Assembly (NCBI GenBank): GCA_964504595.1
Contig: CAZDEE010000019.1
Location: forward strand, 1-27,863
Source of the DNA: CAG-826 sp964504595
GTDB taxonomy: Bacteria > Bacillota_I > Bacilli_A > RFN20 > CAG-826
Direction: 5' to 3'
DNA: 27,863 nt
In this document: positions 7,070-15,058 of the stretch, piece after piece
Layout: every line of letters begins with the position of its first letter
Position numbering within the stretch: position 1 is the stretch's first letter
The notes under the pieces: generated by a model
The model's database searches: none
Told to the model about the DNA's origin: nothing
What the model saw: only the letters and a program-made list of their open reading frames with translations
Made by a program: the position numbers and the translations under genes

Positions 7070-8365
7070 TTATTTAATACAAAATACAGCATATAAAGGA
7101 ACTGATTTAATATTATTTTCAAATCCAAAGTTTTTTGATGATATTCTAATAGAATATTTGGGAGAATATTTATTAACATATTCATTTAAGCTTCTAGATC
7201 TAGTATTATCACTAGCCTTTACTTCAAGTGGAATAATATCTCCCTCAAGTCTAGTAATAAAATCAATCTCTGCTGTATTTCCACTTGTCCAATAAAAAAT
7301 CTTATGTTTATTTATGATTAGTTGATTATTTACATAGTTTTCTGTAAGTCCGCCTTTAAAATCATTAAATCCGATATTATCATACAAAATATCATCAATT
7401 ATTAAATCTTGGCTTGCAGAGCAAAGACCAACATCATTCATATAAAACTTAAAATCATCTAATGATTTATAAGAATTAAGAGGGACTTTTATTTGTTCAA
7501 CTCGATATAATTGATTAGCAATTCCCGCTAGACAGAGCCATTCTATCGCACTTGAAAATTCACTTGCTCTGCCTCCACTTTTAAGTAATGCATATTTAAA
7601 TTTCCTATTTTCTTTAGCAAGTTGGGTGCTAATATTTTTATAAACCAACTTAGTTTTAGGAATTTCTGATTTTTTATTATATTTACCCATATCATTAAAA
7701 TAAGAATCTAAAATAAATTGTTGTTTTATCTTTACTAAATCAAAATTTTGATTTTTTAAATATTCTTCAACTACTTCTGGCATTCCACCAATATATAAAT
7801 ATTTTTTATATAATTCAAGTGCTTGTTCATGAAATAATTTTTCTAATGGTTTATTAGAAGAATAACATTCTCTAATTTCTTCAATGAGAAATTTATTATC
7901 TGTGGCCATTAAAAATTCTTCAAAATCCATTGGATACATATTTAAAAATTCAACTTTCCCAACAGGAAATGAATACTGTTGTCTATGGACAGACAAACCT
8001 AATAAAGACCCTGTAGCAATAATATGATATTCATTTGCTTCTTCACAAAAATATTTAAGACTTGTCAACGCTTCATGGCACGCTTGAACTTCATCAAAAA
8101 TAATCAATGTATGACTAGGAATTATTTCTTTTCGTTTATAATTTCCTATTTTTTTTAATATTTTTTCAGGAGTTAAATCTATAAAAAAATCTTTTAAGCC
8201 TTGTTCTTTTTCGAAATTACAATACACTACATTTGCATAATTATCTGCACCAAACAAATTTACAATATATATTTTTCCTACTTGTCTAGCTCCTTGTAAA
8301 ATTAATGGTTTTCGATCTTTGGAATCTTTCCATTTTAATAAGTCTTGATAAATTTTTCTTTCCAT
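7070..8365 (-). CDS. AAA-family ATPase with C-terminal DUF4143 nuclease-like domain
   Basis: A 431-residue protein of the AAA_14/DUF4143 family, common in gut bacteria and of unsettled function. The N-terminal ATPase shows a P-loop LQGARQVGKIY (residues 23-33), Walker B LIIFDEVQ (87-94) and sensor IIATGSLLG (115-123). The C-terminal domain holds AEID...IPLEVKA (about 365-384), which resembles the E-x-D...E-x-K core of PD-(D/E)xK nucleases. In the P-loop the position after the invariant Lys is Ile (ATA) where the family has Thr (ACA), a one-base change that removes the Mg-coordinating hydroxyl. The reading frame is otherwise full length. ATG at 8365 is chosen because AAGGAG precedes it by 6 bases. 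It is monocistronic, with its own terminator. A link to the polysaccharide locus is not evident. Confidence 0.85.
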   Translation of the reverse strand: MERKIYQDLLKWKDSKDRKPLILQGARQVGKIYIVNLFGADNYANVVYCNFEKEQGLKDFFIDLTPEKILKKIGNYKRKEIIPSHTLIIFDEVQACHEALTSLKYFCEEANEYHIIATGSLLGLSVHRQQYSFPVGKVEFLNMYPMDFEEFLMATDNKFLIEEIRECYSSNKPLEKLFHEQALELYKKYLYIGGMPEVVEEYLKNQNFDLVKIKQQFILDSYFNDMGKYNKKSEIPKTKLVYKNISTQLAKENRKFKYALLKSGGRASEFSSAIEWLCLAGIANQLYRVEQIKVPLNSYKSLDDFKFYMNDVGLCSASQDLIIDDILYDNIGFNDFKGGLTENYVNNQLIINKHKIFYWTSGNTAEIDFITRLEGDIIPLEVKASDNTRSRSLNEYVNKYSPKYSIRISSKNFGFENNIKSVPLYAVFCIK

Positions 8366-8388
8366 AAAATGCTCCTTATTACACACAA

Positions 8389-8417
8389 ATAACAACACAA
8401 AAAAACAATCGAATCAA
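8389..8417 (-). promoter_or_regulatory. Candidate promoter of the AAA/DUF4143 gene
   Basis: On the minus strand TTGATT (8412-8417) and TGTTAT (8389-8394) are 17 bases apart and would give a leader of about 18 bases before the start codon. The -10 matches consensus at only four of six bases. Confidence 0.35.
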
Positions 8418-8445
8418 CGAAATTTACATTTTTTCATAGATAAGT

Positions 8446-8545
8446 NNNNNNNNNNNNNNNNNNNNNNNNNNNNNNNNNNNNNNNNNNNNNNNNNNNNNNN
8501 NNNNNNNNNNNNNNNNNNNNNNNNNNNNNNNNNNNNNNNNNNNNN
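8446..8545. other. Assembly gap (100 N) flanked by an identical 20-mer
   Basis: Exactly 100 N, the usual placeholder for a gap of unknown size. The last 20 bases of the left contig (8426-8445) are identical to the first 20 bases of the right contig (8546-8565). This is what two overlapping contig ends look like, so the true gap may be absent. Confidence 0.97.
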
Positions 8546-8598
8546 ACATTTTTTCATAGATAAGTATAAAATAGTTAACTTTTTATATTAAATAATTT

Positions 8599-9270
8599 TT
8601 ATTTCCTTTTTCTATAAGAAAGTGGCACCTCTCCATTTATATATGTTTTCCAAACATCGATTCGGTCTTCTTCATCAATTTTCCTAACAACTCGTGCAGG
8701 AGCCCCTACAACTAAACTATTTGGAGGTACATCTCTAGTTACAATCGAGCCCGCTGCTATAACACTATTTTCACCAATTGTAACTCCTCCACAAATAGTG
8801 ACGCTTGAACATATCCAACATCCATCCATAATAACAATTGGAGAAGAATACTCAAGATTATATTTTCCATCTGGATAATCATATGGTAATCTTTCTTCCG
8901 CTAATAAAGGATGATTAGGCGTTGCTAATGTCACATTCGCGCCAATCCATACTCCATCACCAAGTGTAATAGGTGAAACATCAAGAAAAGTACAATTATA
9001 ATTAACAAAACAATTAATTCCAACATGAATATTAACACCATATTCACAATAAAATGGTGCAAAGACTGTTAGATTTTTATTTTTACTTGAAGGAATAAGT
9101 TTTAATAACGCTCTTTGCTTAGATTTACTTTTCCACAATGGTATTCTATTAAATCTATCACATCTTCTTAAGCCTTGTTCATGTTGTTTTTTAATATCGT
9201 TGCTTGATGAATTATATAGTCTTCCACTAATCATCAAATCCCAATCGTTAAGTTTTTTTATTTTATCCAT
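8599..9270 (-). CDS. Sugar O-acetyltransferase, maltose/galactoside acetyltransferase type
   Basis: A 223-residue member of the LacA/Maa hexapeptide-repeat acetyltransferases, which transfer acetyl from acetyl-CoA to a sugar hydroxyl. The N-terminal helical domain (MISGRLYNSSSNDIKKQHEQ) is the Mac domain. The left-handed beta-helix runs from about residue 67 to 205, with hexapeptide repeats (ITLGDGVWIG, VTICGGVTIGENSVIAAGS) and the catalytic His120 in ATPNHPL. The tail NSLVVGAPARVVRKI is typical. I choose the ATG at 9270, preceded by AAAAGGAAATAAG inside the end of the upstream gene, rather than the in-frame start at 9291. It follows the GltD-like gene by 4 bases and is the last gene of that row. 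The acceptor sugar is unknown. Confidence 0.92.
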   Translation of the reverse strand: MDKIKKLNDWDLMISGRLYNSSSNDIKKQHEQGLRRCDRFNRIPLWKSKSKQRALLKLIPSSKNKNLTVFAPFYCEYGVNIHVGINCFVNYNCTFLDVSPITLGDGVWIGANVTLATPNHPLLAEERLPYDYPDGKYNLEYSSPIVIMDGCWICSSVTICGGVTIGENSVIAAGSIVTRDVPPNSLVVGAPARVVRKIDEEDRIDVWKTYINGEVPLSYRKRK

Positions 9271-9274
9271 ATAC

Positions 9275-10642
9275 TTATTTCCTTTTACCAATTATCATTT
9301 TATGTATTGAGCATGCAGCATTCATACCTTGTTTCATTGCAGATATAACAGTTGATGGGCCAGTAACAACATCCCCTCCTGCATAAACAAATTCTTTAGA
9401 TGTTTCTCCGTTTTCATTAATAATTACACCATCCCAAGAATTCAAATTTATTTGTTCGCTTACCAATTCTGAATTTGGATAAGAACTAATTGCCGTAATA
9501 ACACCATCGACATCTTCTATAATAAATTCAGAATCTTTTATTTCAACAGGACGATAACGTCCACTTTGATCAGGTTCACCTAATTCATTTCTAGTAAGTT
9601 TGACTTTACAAACATGGTCTTCTCCAATGAATTCTTTTGGATTAACAAGATACATAAATTTAATATCTTCTTCAATAGCATGTTTAATTTCTTCTTCAAA
9701 TGCAGGCATTTCTTTTTCGGTTCGTCGATAAATAACAATTACTTCAGCACCTAATCTTTTTGCGCTTCTTGCAGCATCAAGAGCCACATTACCTCCACCA
9801 ACAACCAAAACCTTCTTAGCATTTTCTAAAGGAAAAGCACATTTTACTTCTCCTAGTTGAATCTTTCTAATTTGATATAAGAAATCATTCGCAGAATAAA
9901 TACCTTTTAAATCTTCACCTTTTATTCCTAGAGGTTTAGATTTAGAAGCGCCTAAAGCTATAAATGCTGCAGAATAGCCTTCTTTTAGTAATAAATCTAT
10001 ATTTTTAATCTCAGTATTGAGCTTCACTTCAACACCTAATTTATAAACTTTTTTTATTTCATTAACTACTGTTTGATAAGGCAATCTAAATGAAGGAAGC
10101 AAATATGTTAAAGCGCCCCCTAGCTTACCCTCTTTTTCAAATATAGTTACTTTATATCCTAATTTTGCTAATTCACTTGCACACGCTAAACCACTTGGCC
10201 CTCCACCAACAATAGCAACTTTAATATCATTTGATTTAATTATTTTAGTGTCTTTATTTAAAGAATAATAGCGTTCTGCTACAAATCTTTCTAAATTTCC
10301 AATAGAAACACTCTCACCATTTTTACCTCTTACACAACTTCCTTCACATTGCATTTCTTTTGGACATACTCTTCCACATACTGATGGTAAAGATGTCGTT
10401 TTATTTAATTCTTCATATGCTTCAACAAACTTTCCTTCTGCAATTAAAGAAATAAACATTGGTATATGGTTATGTAATGGACAACCAGTCATACATGGAA
10501 AATGCTTGCAGTTAAGGCATCTTTTCGCTTCTTTAATCGCGGTTCCTTCATCATAAGTTAAAGAAACTTCCGCAAATGAATTTACTCTTTCTTGATATGT
10601 TAAATTTTTATTTTCATATTTTTCTTTACGTAAATCCGCCAT
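9275..10642 (-). CDS. GltD-like NAD(P)H/FAD oxidoreductase with iron-sulfur domain
   Basis: A 455-residue flavoprotein of the glutamate synthase small-subunit family. Order of domains: an N-terminal Fer4_20-type region with two Cys clusters, C42-x2-C45-x4-C50-x3-C54 and C89-x3-C93-x5-C99-x3-C103; an FAD-binding Rossmann motif VAIVGGGPSGLACA (142-155); a second dinucleotide motif VLVVGGGNVALDAARSAKRLG (278-298); and the terminal FAD block YAGGDVVTGPSTVISAMKQG. It transfers electrons from NAD(P)H to an iron-sulfur partner. The large glutamate synthase subunit (GltB) is absent, so it may instead be a stand-alone electron-transfer subunit like NfnB; sequence alone does not decide. TAAGGAG precedes the ATG. 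It lies 10 bases after the short-chain dehydrogenase gene and 4 before the acetyltransferase, so it is within an operon. Confidence 0.88.
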   Translation of the reverse strand: MADLRKEKYENKNLTYQERVNSFAEVSLTYDEGTAIKEAKRCLNCKHFPCMTGCPLHNHIPMFISLIAEGKFVEAYEELNKTTSLPSVCGRVCPKEMQCEGSCVRGKNGESVSIGNLERFVAERYYSLNKDTKIIKSNDIKVAIVGGGPSGLACASELAKLGYKVTIFEKEGKLGGALTYLLPSFRLPYQTVVNEIKKVYKLGVEVKLNTEIKNIDLLLKEGYSAAFIALGASKSKPLGIKGEDLKGIYSANDFLYQIRKIQLGEVKCAFPLENAKKVLVVGGGNVALDAARSAKRLGAEVIVIYRRTEKEMPAFEEEIKHAIEEDIKFMYLVNPKEFIGEDHVCKVKLTRNELGEPDQSGRYRPVEIKDSEFIIEDVDGVITAISSYPNSELVSEQINLNSWDGVIINENGETSKEFVYAGGDVVTGPSTVISAMKQGMNAACSIHKMIIGKRK

Positions 10643-10652
10643 AAAATTCTCC

Positions 10653-11450
10653 TTAAAAAAATCTTTTAAAAAACCAATCTTGAATAAAAGAAGGACATAT
10701 ATTATATAATTTCATTAAGAAACTATTACAGACATTATATTTTTTTCGAGGTCTTTTCTTCAAACAAGCTTTTAAATAAGTACGCGCAAATAGTTTAGGA
10801 TCTTTAGCTTTATTTAATTCTCCCACCATTAAGGATTTCATTTTTAATAAAATTCTTTTAAAATGAGTCGTTTCTGCTACTAAATCATTAAATTGACTAG
10901 TTATTCCTTGTTGCATAGATGTTTTAAATGCTCCTGGACGAATCACAATAACCTTTATGCCTAATGAAGATAATTCTCTTCTCAATGAATCATTATAAGA
11001 TTCTATCGCATGTTTGCTAACCGGATAAAATCCATGTATCGGCATTGCATCAATCACTCCATACTCACTTGAAATGTTAATATATCTTCCTTTTGCTTTT
11101 TCAATAAGAGGAAAGAAAATATTATTGAGTTTATAAGTTCCTATTAAATTAACATTAATAATTTTACTCATAGCATCTAAATCTTTTTCAATAAACGAAC
11201 CTAAAGTCACAATGCCTGCAAAAGAAGAAACAACATCAATATGATCAGTTATTTTTAAAACATAATCTCGCATTCTTTTTAATGATTCATTATCAGTTAT
11301 ATCTAATGGAAGATAATGAATATTACCATCTTGATATGCTTCTTTTATTGATATATCTCCCGCAAAAACTATAAAATCTTTTTTTATCAATTCTTTAATC
11401 GATGCTTGAGCAAGACCAGAATTTGCTCCTCCTATAACCGCATATTTCAT
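10653..11450 (-). CDS. Short-chain dehydrogenase/reductase family protein
   Basis: A 265-residue SDR oxidoreductase. The nucleotide-binding loop reads VIGGANSGLA (5-14) in place of the usual TGxxxGxG, the NAG motif is SFAG (76-79), and the catalytic set is Ser127/Ser128, Tyr142 and Lys146 (YPVSK), followed by the RPGAFKT motif (171-177). The active site therefore looks complete. The resemblance is to the SDR subgroup acting on steroids, retinols or lipids (11-beta-HSD or DltE-like), but substrate cannot be read. The C-terminal 50 residues are basic and hydrophobic (KKRPRKKYN, FIQDWFFKRFF), suggesting membrane association. GTAGGA lies before the ATG. It is the first of three tightly spaced genes with the GltD-like protein and acetyltransferase, and comes 38 bases after the ABC ATPase gene. 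Confidence 0.87.
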   Translation of the reverse strand: MKYAVIGGANSGLAQASIKELIKKDFIVFAGDISIKEAYQDGNIHYLPLDITDNESLKRMRDYVLKITDHIDVVSSFAGIVTLGSFIEKDLDAMSKIINVNLIGTYKLNNIFFPLIEKAKGRYINISSEYGVIDAMPIHGFYPVSKHAIESYNDSLRRELSSLGIKVIVIRPGAFKTSMQQGITSQFNDLVAETTHFKRILLKMKSLMVGELNKAKDPKLFARTYLKACLKKRPRKKYNVCNSFLMKLYNICPSFIQDWFFKRFF

Positions 11451-11488
11451 ATAAATTATTCCTACTTTCTTTATTATCTTTGATTCAT

Positions 11489-12586
11489 TTATTTAACCCT
11501 TTTTAAGCTTTCCTTATCAAAAAAATGCATTTCATTAAAGTCGAATTCTAAATAAATTTCTTGATTATCTATATACTCATTATCATCTCTTTCAAGAACA
11601 CGCAATTCCTCTTTCCGGTTATCAATTTTTAAAAGCAAAAGACATTCACTACCATAATTTTCTTTAAGCACATATTTAGTTTTAAATACACAATCTTTAT
11701 TTTCTATAATAGTTTTAATACTAGAAGGCCTTATACCTATTAGCAAATCTTTATCTATTAAATTATTATCAAATAATTCTTTTTGTTCACAAGGAATTTT
11801 AATCATTTGTCCTTCTATACATAGATAATACTCTTGATTTAAAATCATTATTTTACCATTAAGCATGTTCATTTGAGGCGTTCCAAAAAAAGTTGCCACA
11901 AATGCATTTTCAGGATGATTATATACTTCTAACGGAGTTCCTATTTGTTGAATTGCCCCATCGTTAATTACCACAATTTTATTTCCCATAGTCATTGCTT
12001 CTATTTGATCATGAGTAACATAAATAAAAGTCTTATGTGTTTGCTGATACAATTTACGAATTCTATTTCTAATTATCATTCTCATTTTAGGATCTAAATT
12101 ACTAAGAGGTTCATCAAATAAATAAATATCTGTTTCGCTAATAAGAGCTTTAGCTAATGCCACTCTTTGCTTTTGTCCTCCAGAAAGCTCATTAGGATAC
12201 TTTTGCAATAAATCTTCAATATCTAAAAGTTTTGCTACTTCTAATATTTTTTCTTTAATAAATGAACGCTTTACTTTTTTCTTTTTTAAACTAAAGCCGA
12301 TATTTCTTTCAACTGTTATTTCTTCATTCAAACCATAACTTTGAAAAACAATTTCAATATTTTGATTTCCAGTATTATATTTTCTAACTTTTTGTTCGTT
12401 TATATAAATATTTCCACTTGATGTTTCTTCAATTCCTGCGATCATTTTTAAAATAGTGGATTTACCACATCCAGAAGGTCCAACCAAAACAACAAAATCA
12501 TTTTCCTTAATTTTCAAAGATAAATTATTAATTACAATATTATCATCATATATCTTACTCACATGATCAAAAATAATATTTGTCAT
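11489..12586 (-). CDS. Sugar ABC importer ATP-binding protein, MsmK/UgpC type
   Basis: A 365-residue ATPase of the CUT1 sugar-importer class. Walker A GPSGCGKST (36-44), Q-loop FQSYGLNEE (Gln82), signature LSGGQKQRVALAKAL (134-148), Walker B IYLFDEP (154-160), D-loop SNLD and H-loop YVTHDQ (His192) are all present, followed by the C-terminal TOBE/MalK-type regulatory region, where IGIRPSSI marks the fold. No permease or binding protein neighbours it; instead it sits between an alpha/beta hydrolase and a short-chain dehydrogenase. It may energise the importer further along (20064-21799) or others elsewhere, since MsmK-type ATPases are known to serve several importers. AAAAGGAGG precedes the ATG. 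It is clearly diverged from the other ATPase of the window, so not a recent copy. Confidence 0.93.
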   Translation of the reverse strand: MTNIIFDHVSKIYDDNIVINNLSLKIKENDFVVLVGPSGCGKSTILKMIAGIEETSSGNIYINEQKVRKYNTGNQNIEIVFQSYGLNEEITVERNIGFSLKKKKVKRSFIKEKILEVAKLLDIEDLLQKYPNELSGGQKQRVALAKALISETDIYLFDEPLSNLDPKMRMIIRNRIRKLYQQTHKTFIYVTHDQIEAMTMGNKIVVINDGAIQQIGTPLEVYNHPENAFVATFFGTPQMNMLNGKIMILNQEYYLCIEGQMIKIPCEQKELFDNNLIDKDLLIGIRPSSIKTIIENKDCVFKTKYVLKENYGSECLLLLKIDNRKEELRVLERDDNEYIDNQEIYLEFDFNEMHFFDKESLKRVK

Positions 12587-12624
12587 TTTAATTCCTCCTT
12601 TTTTAAATAATCAAAACTATATTC

Positions 12625-13458
12625 CTATAAAAAATCTTTTATAAATCTAATAGAATCTTCAATCCATGCATGAACTGATGCAAATTTATCTGGATTATAT
12701 GCACTACATGTAATTTCATTTGCAAGAGCAAGCCCATGATGTCCTTCAGGATAAAAATGAAATTCCACACGAACATTATTTTTTATAAGTTGTTCAACGA
12801 ACATTACAGAATTTAATGGATTTACATCATCATCTTCAAAAGTACTCCATATAAATGTTGAAGGATAGTTGTTTGTTATATGCTTTTCAATTGAAAGCTT
12901 TTCCATTAATTCCCTATTGCCACCTGTTCTCATGATACATGTTGTTAAATGAGTATTATTAATAAGTGATATTACTGGATAGGCTAATAATATTCCATTA
13001 ATATTCAATTCTTCTATATTACAATTTAATAGCTTACTGTATGTTTCATCTTGATAAAAAAGCCCCGCAGATGCTGCAAGATGACCTCCAGCAGAGAATC
13101 CCATGACCGAGATATGGTTGACATCGACGTTATACTTCTCTGCATTTCTTCTAATATATAAAATAGCGGCAAAAACTTCATCAATTGGATTTAACGGATG
13201 AAGAGATGGTTCTTTTACTACCGTATAAGATAGTACAAAAGCATTAAAATCTTCTTTTAAATATTGTAAAGCGATTGGTTCTGCTTCTCTTTGCGAAACA
13301 AATTGATATCCTCCTCCAGGTAGAATAAGAATTGTTTTTCTTTTTCTTCCTATGCTCCATTCTTCAAAATTATCTGGGCAATAAGAATAAAGTAATACGT
13401 TATCTCCTCCATTTAATTGAGGATATAGTTTTTTTAAATTTACGCATTCATGAATCAT
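12625..13458 (-). CDS. Alpha/beta hydrolase, acetyl-esterase-like (BD-FAE type)
   Basis: A 277-residue cytoplasmic (no signal peptide) alpha/beta hydrolase. It shows the oxyanion loop LILPGGGYQFVSQREAEPIA (44-63), the nucleophile elbow MGFSAGGHLAAS (119-130, Ser122), an acidic residue in FEDDDVNPLNS (208-218), and the catalytic His in EGHHGLAL (238-245). This layout is that of small carbohydrate esterases and acetylxylan-esterase-like enzymes of gut Bacillota. A plausible role is removal of acetyl groups from imported sugars, which would fit the neighbouring sugar-ABC ATPase and acetyltransferase, but this is inference. I start at the ATG at 13458 because GGAGG precedes it; an upstream TTG in frame lies before that ribosome binding site. 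It is the first gene of the row that ends at 8599. Confidence 0.85.
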   Translation of the reverse strand: MIHECVNLKKLYPQLNGGDNVLLYSYCPDNFEEWSIGRKRKTILILPGGGYQFVSQREAEPIALQYLKEDFNAFVLSYTVVKEPSLHPLNPIDEVFAAILYIRRNAEKYNVDVNHISVMGFSAGGHLAASAGLFYQDETYSKLLNCNIEELNINGILLAYPVISLINNTHLTTCIMRTGGNRELMEKLSIEKHITNNYPSTFIWSTFEDDDVNPLNSVMFVEQLIKNNVRVEFHFYPEGHHGLALANEITCSAYNPDKFASVHAWIEDSIRFIKDFL

Positions 13459-13575
13459 TGTTTTTTCCTCCAACAAAAATAAAATACTACAGAACTAATT
13501 TCTATATACACATATTTTAAATTATCTAAAAATCTTTTTAAATATAAACTTAATAAAAAGTATATTTTATATACA

Positions 13576-13734
13576 TTAATTAATATAAAAAAACTCTATA
13601 TCTTTTTGTGACCCTACACCACTAACGATACCGAGTTTACACTCCATATAATAGACCGCCATAAATAAAACGGTTAGTGAAAACATATCAAAGTTTTCAA
13701 CTAGTATCACATCGCACTCATCATATCTTGCCAT
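13576..13734 (-). CDS. Possible small protein or gene remnant, 52 codons
   Basis: An ATG-to-TAA reading frame of 52 codons, starting MARYDECDVILVENF and continuing through a hydrophobic patch (SLTVLFMAVYYMEC, residues 19-32) to SGVGSQKDIEFF. I do not recognise it. The ribosome binding site is weak (a GTAGAG about 9 bases upstream). The same frame continues upstream past a TAG with a basic helical-looking stretch (QKALQKQFIKRLL), so this may be a decayed piece of a longer gene or the remains of a mobile element. Its base composition is richer in G+C than the AT-rich flanks. Confidence 0.25.
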   Translation of the reverse strand: MARYDECDVILVENFDMFSLTVLFMAVYYMECKLGIVSGVGSQKDIEFFYIN

Positions 13735-13810
13735 TTTTATACTCTACAATAATCGTTTTATAAACTGTTTTTGTAGAGCCTTTTGAGACTTTTGAAATTT
13801 TGTTAATTGA

Positions 13811-13843
13811 AAAAGCAAGGCACGACTCTAGAAGTCGTGCCTT
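13811..13843 (-). terminator. Strong hairpin terminator at the end of the glycan-utilisation operon
   Basis: AAGGCACGACT (13817-13827) and AGTCGTGCCTT (13833-13843) form a perfect 11-bp stem with a 5-base loop. On the minus strand it is followed by GCTTTTTC. It lies about 50 bases past the stop of the RDD-like protein gene, the last gene of the long minus-strand operon. Confidence 0.75.
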
Positions 13844-13890
13844 ATCTGTCATTATTAGGAGAAATAGAAAATGTACTTAATATTTCTTCA

Positions 13891-15057
13891 TTATTTTTTC
13901 TTTTCTTCTACATAGGTAGTAACATCAATTTGCTTGGTATTTGATAATAAATCAATTGCGGAACATCTACTAGGATTCAAACACATTATAAAGAAATTAA
14001 CAAGCATAAAAGCAAAACCTATTAAAATAATTTGCAGATAAGATATTTCTATACTGCCAATTTTAAAGATTGTAAACGTTAAATTTGAAAATCCAAAAGT
14101 AAACAATGACATAAATATAATAATAATTAAATAATTAATAAAAGATAATATGTTTAGAAACAACAACTTCCATTTTGAAACATCATAGTCATCTTCATTA
14201 ATAATTCTAGTTCTAGTTAACAACTTTCCTACAGAAATACCATTTTTAGATAATAAATTAGGAATAGCTATAATAATTAAATAAGATAAAAGTAACATTG
14301 CTAATAAAACATAATTTTCATATTTAGCCATTACAGAATAAGCCTTACTATACTCTTGATAATATGAATCAAATACATCATATGATGATAAATCATTTAA
14401 TCCGATTTTTCTAATTTCTAAAACTGCATCTGAGAATTCATAATACAAATTATTATCAAAACTTTCTTCGCTATAATGTCTATATAGCCTAATTGCGTAT
14501 TCACTTTTTATAACAGGCAAATCATTATCTCTATCTAAATAATAATTTTTATTAATATTATCAAAGAACAACTTTTTAAAATAATTTAAAGGTGTCTCAT
14601 TTTCATAATCATCTATATTAATATTTTTAACGTTTTTATAATAAATAAAATAATACGCTAAATCATCATTTTCTAATGTTGAATAATTATCATCTTTAAT
14701 TTCTAATATAATATTTTCTTTTTTAAATTCATTTTCAAATGTAAGATATGATAAACGAATTTGCTTAATAATATATTGATCAAAATAATCTGCCGTAGCA
14801 ATTACTTTTGTATCATCTTCTTCTTTTAATTTTTGTAATCTAGCTTCATCTTGAAGTCGATACATTTCTCTTATATTATCAAAGCATTGATTGTTATTTT
14901 GAACAAAAATATCATTATTTTTCAAAAGGCTAAATCCTAATGTCAAGGTTAAAATAACTCCTAAAACAAGCAAAAGAAGGCCATCAATAAATGATGACCA
15001 AACTTTTCTTGAAATCGTTTGCAATGGTAATTTATGATATTTTGATTTCGATTTCAT
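13891..15057 (-). CDS. RDD-like membrane protein with large extracytoplasmic insertion
   Basis: A 388-residue membrane protein. The first helix (about 23-45) is preceded by an RDD-like motif with Arg18 and Asp25 (SRKVWSSFIDGLLLL). The second helix (about 249-268) is followed by the RDD-type loop KNGISVGKLLTRTRII (271-286), then two further helical segments (297-327 and 338-360) and an Asp/Asn-containing end (SAIDLLSNTKQID). Between helices 1 and 2 lies a charged soluble segment of about 200 residues (47-246), far longer than in ordinary RDD proteins. It starts 1 base after the ATPase stop, so translation is coupled, and it is the last gene of the sugar-import operon. RDD proteins have been linked to ion or small-molecule transport; the role here is unknown. 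Confidence 0.72.
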   Translation of the reverse strand: MKSKSKYHKLPLQTISRKVWSSFIDGLLLLVLGVILTLTLGFSLLKNNDIFVQNNNQCFDNIREMYRLQDEARLQKLKEEDDTKVIATADYFDQYIIKQIRLSYLTFENEFKKENIILEIKDDNYSTLENDDLAYYFIYYKNVKNINIDDYENETPLNYFKKLFFDNINKNYYLDRDNDLPVIKSEYAIRLYRHYSEESFDNNLYYEFSDAVLEIRKIGLNDLSSYDVFDSYYQEYSKAYSVMAKYENYVLLAMLLLSYLIIIAIPNLLSKNGISVGKLLTRTRIINEDDYDVSKWKLLFLNILSFINYLIIIIFMSLFTFGFSNLTFTIFKIGSIEISYLQIILIGFAFMLVNFFIMCLNPSRCSAIDLLSNTKQIDVTTYVEEKKK

Positions 15058-15058
15058 A

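Larger units (their letters stand above)
13459..13890. other. 432-base stretch without a firm gene
   Basis: Between the hydrolase start and the RDD-protein stop. From 13459 to about 13575 it is very AT-rich leader or promoter sequence. From about 13590 to 13780 it is less AT-rich and contains a 52-codon minus-strand ORF and an inverted repeat CTCTACAA (13742-13749) / TTGTAGAG (13771-13778). A strong hairpin follows at 13817-13843. No RNA gene was recognised. Confidence 0.6.

Noticed and set aside
8426..8565. Identical 20-mers around the N run as a target-site duplication of a transposon
   Set aside because: The matches end exactly at the N boundaries, which fits contig-end overlap better than a duplication; no transposase piece is seen on either side.
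8566..8598. Terminator after the acetyltransferase gene, from the near-palindrome around AGTTAACT
   Set aside because: The two halves do not share one symmetry centre, there is no GC in the stem and no clear T run follows it.
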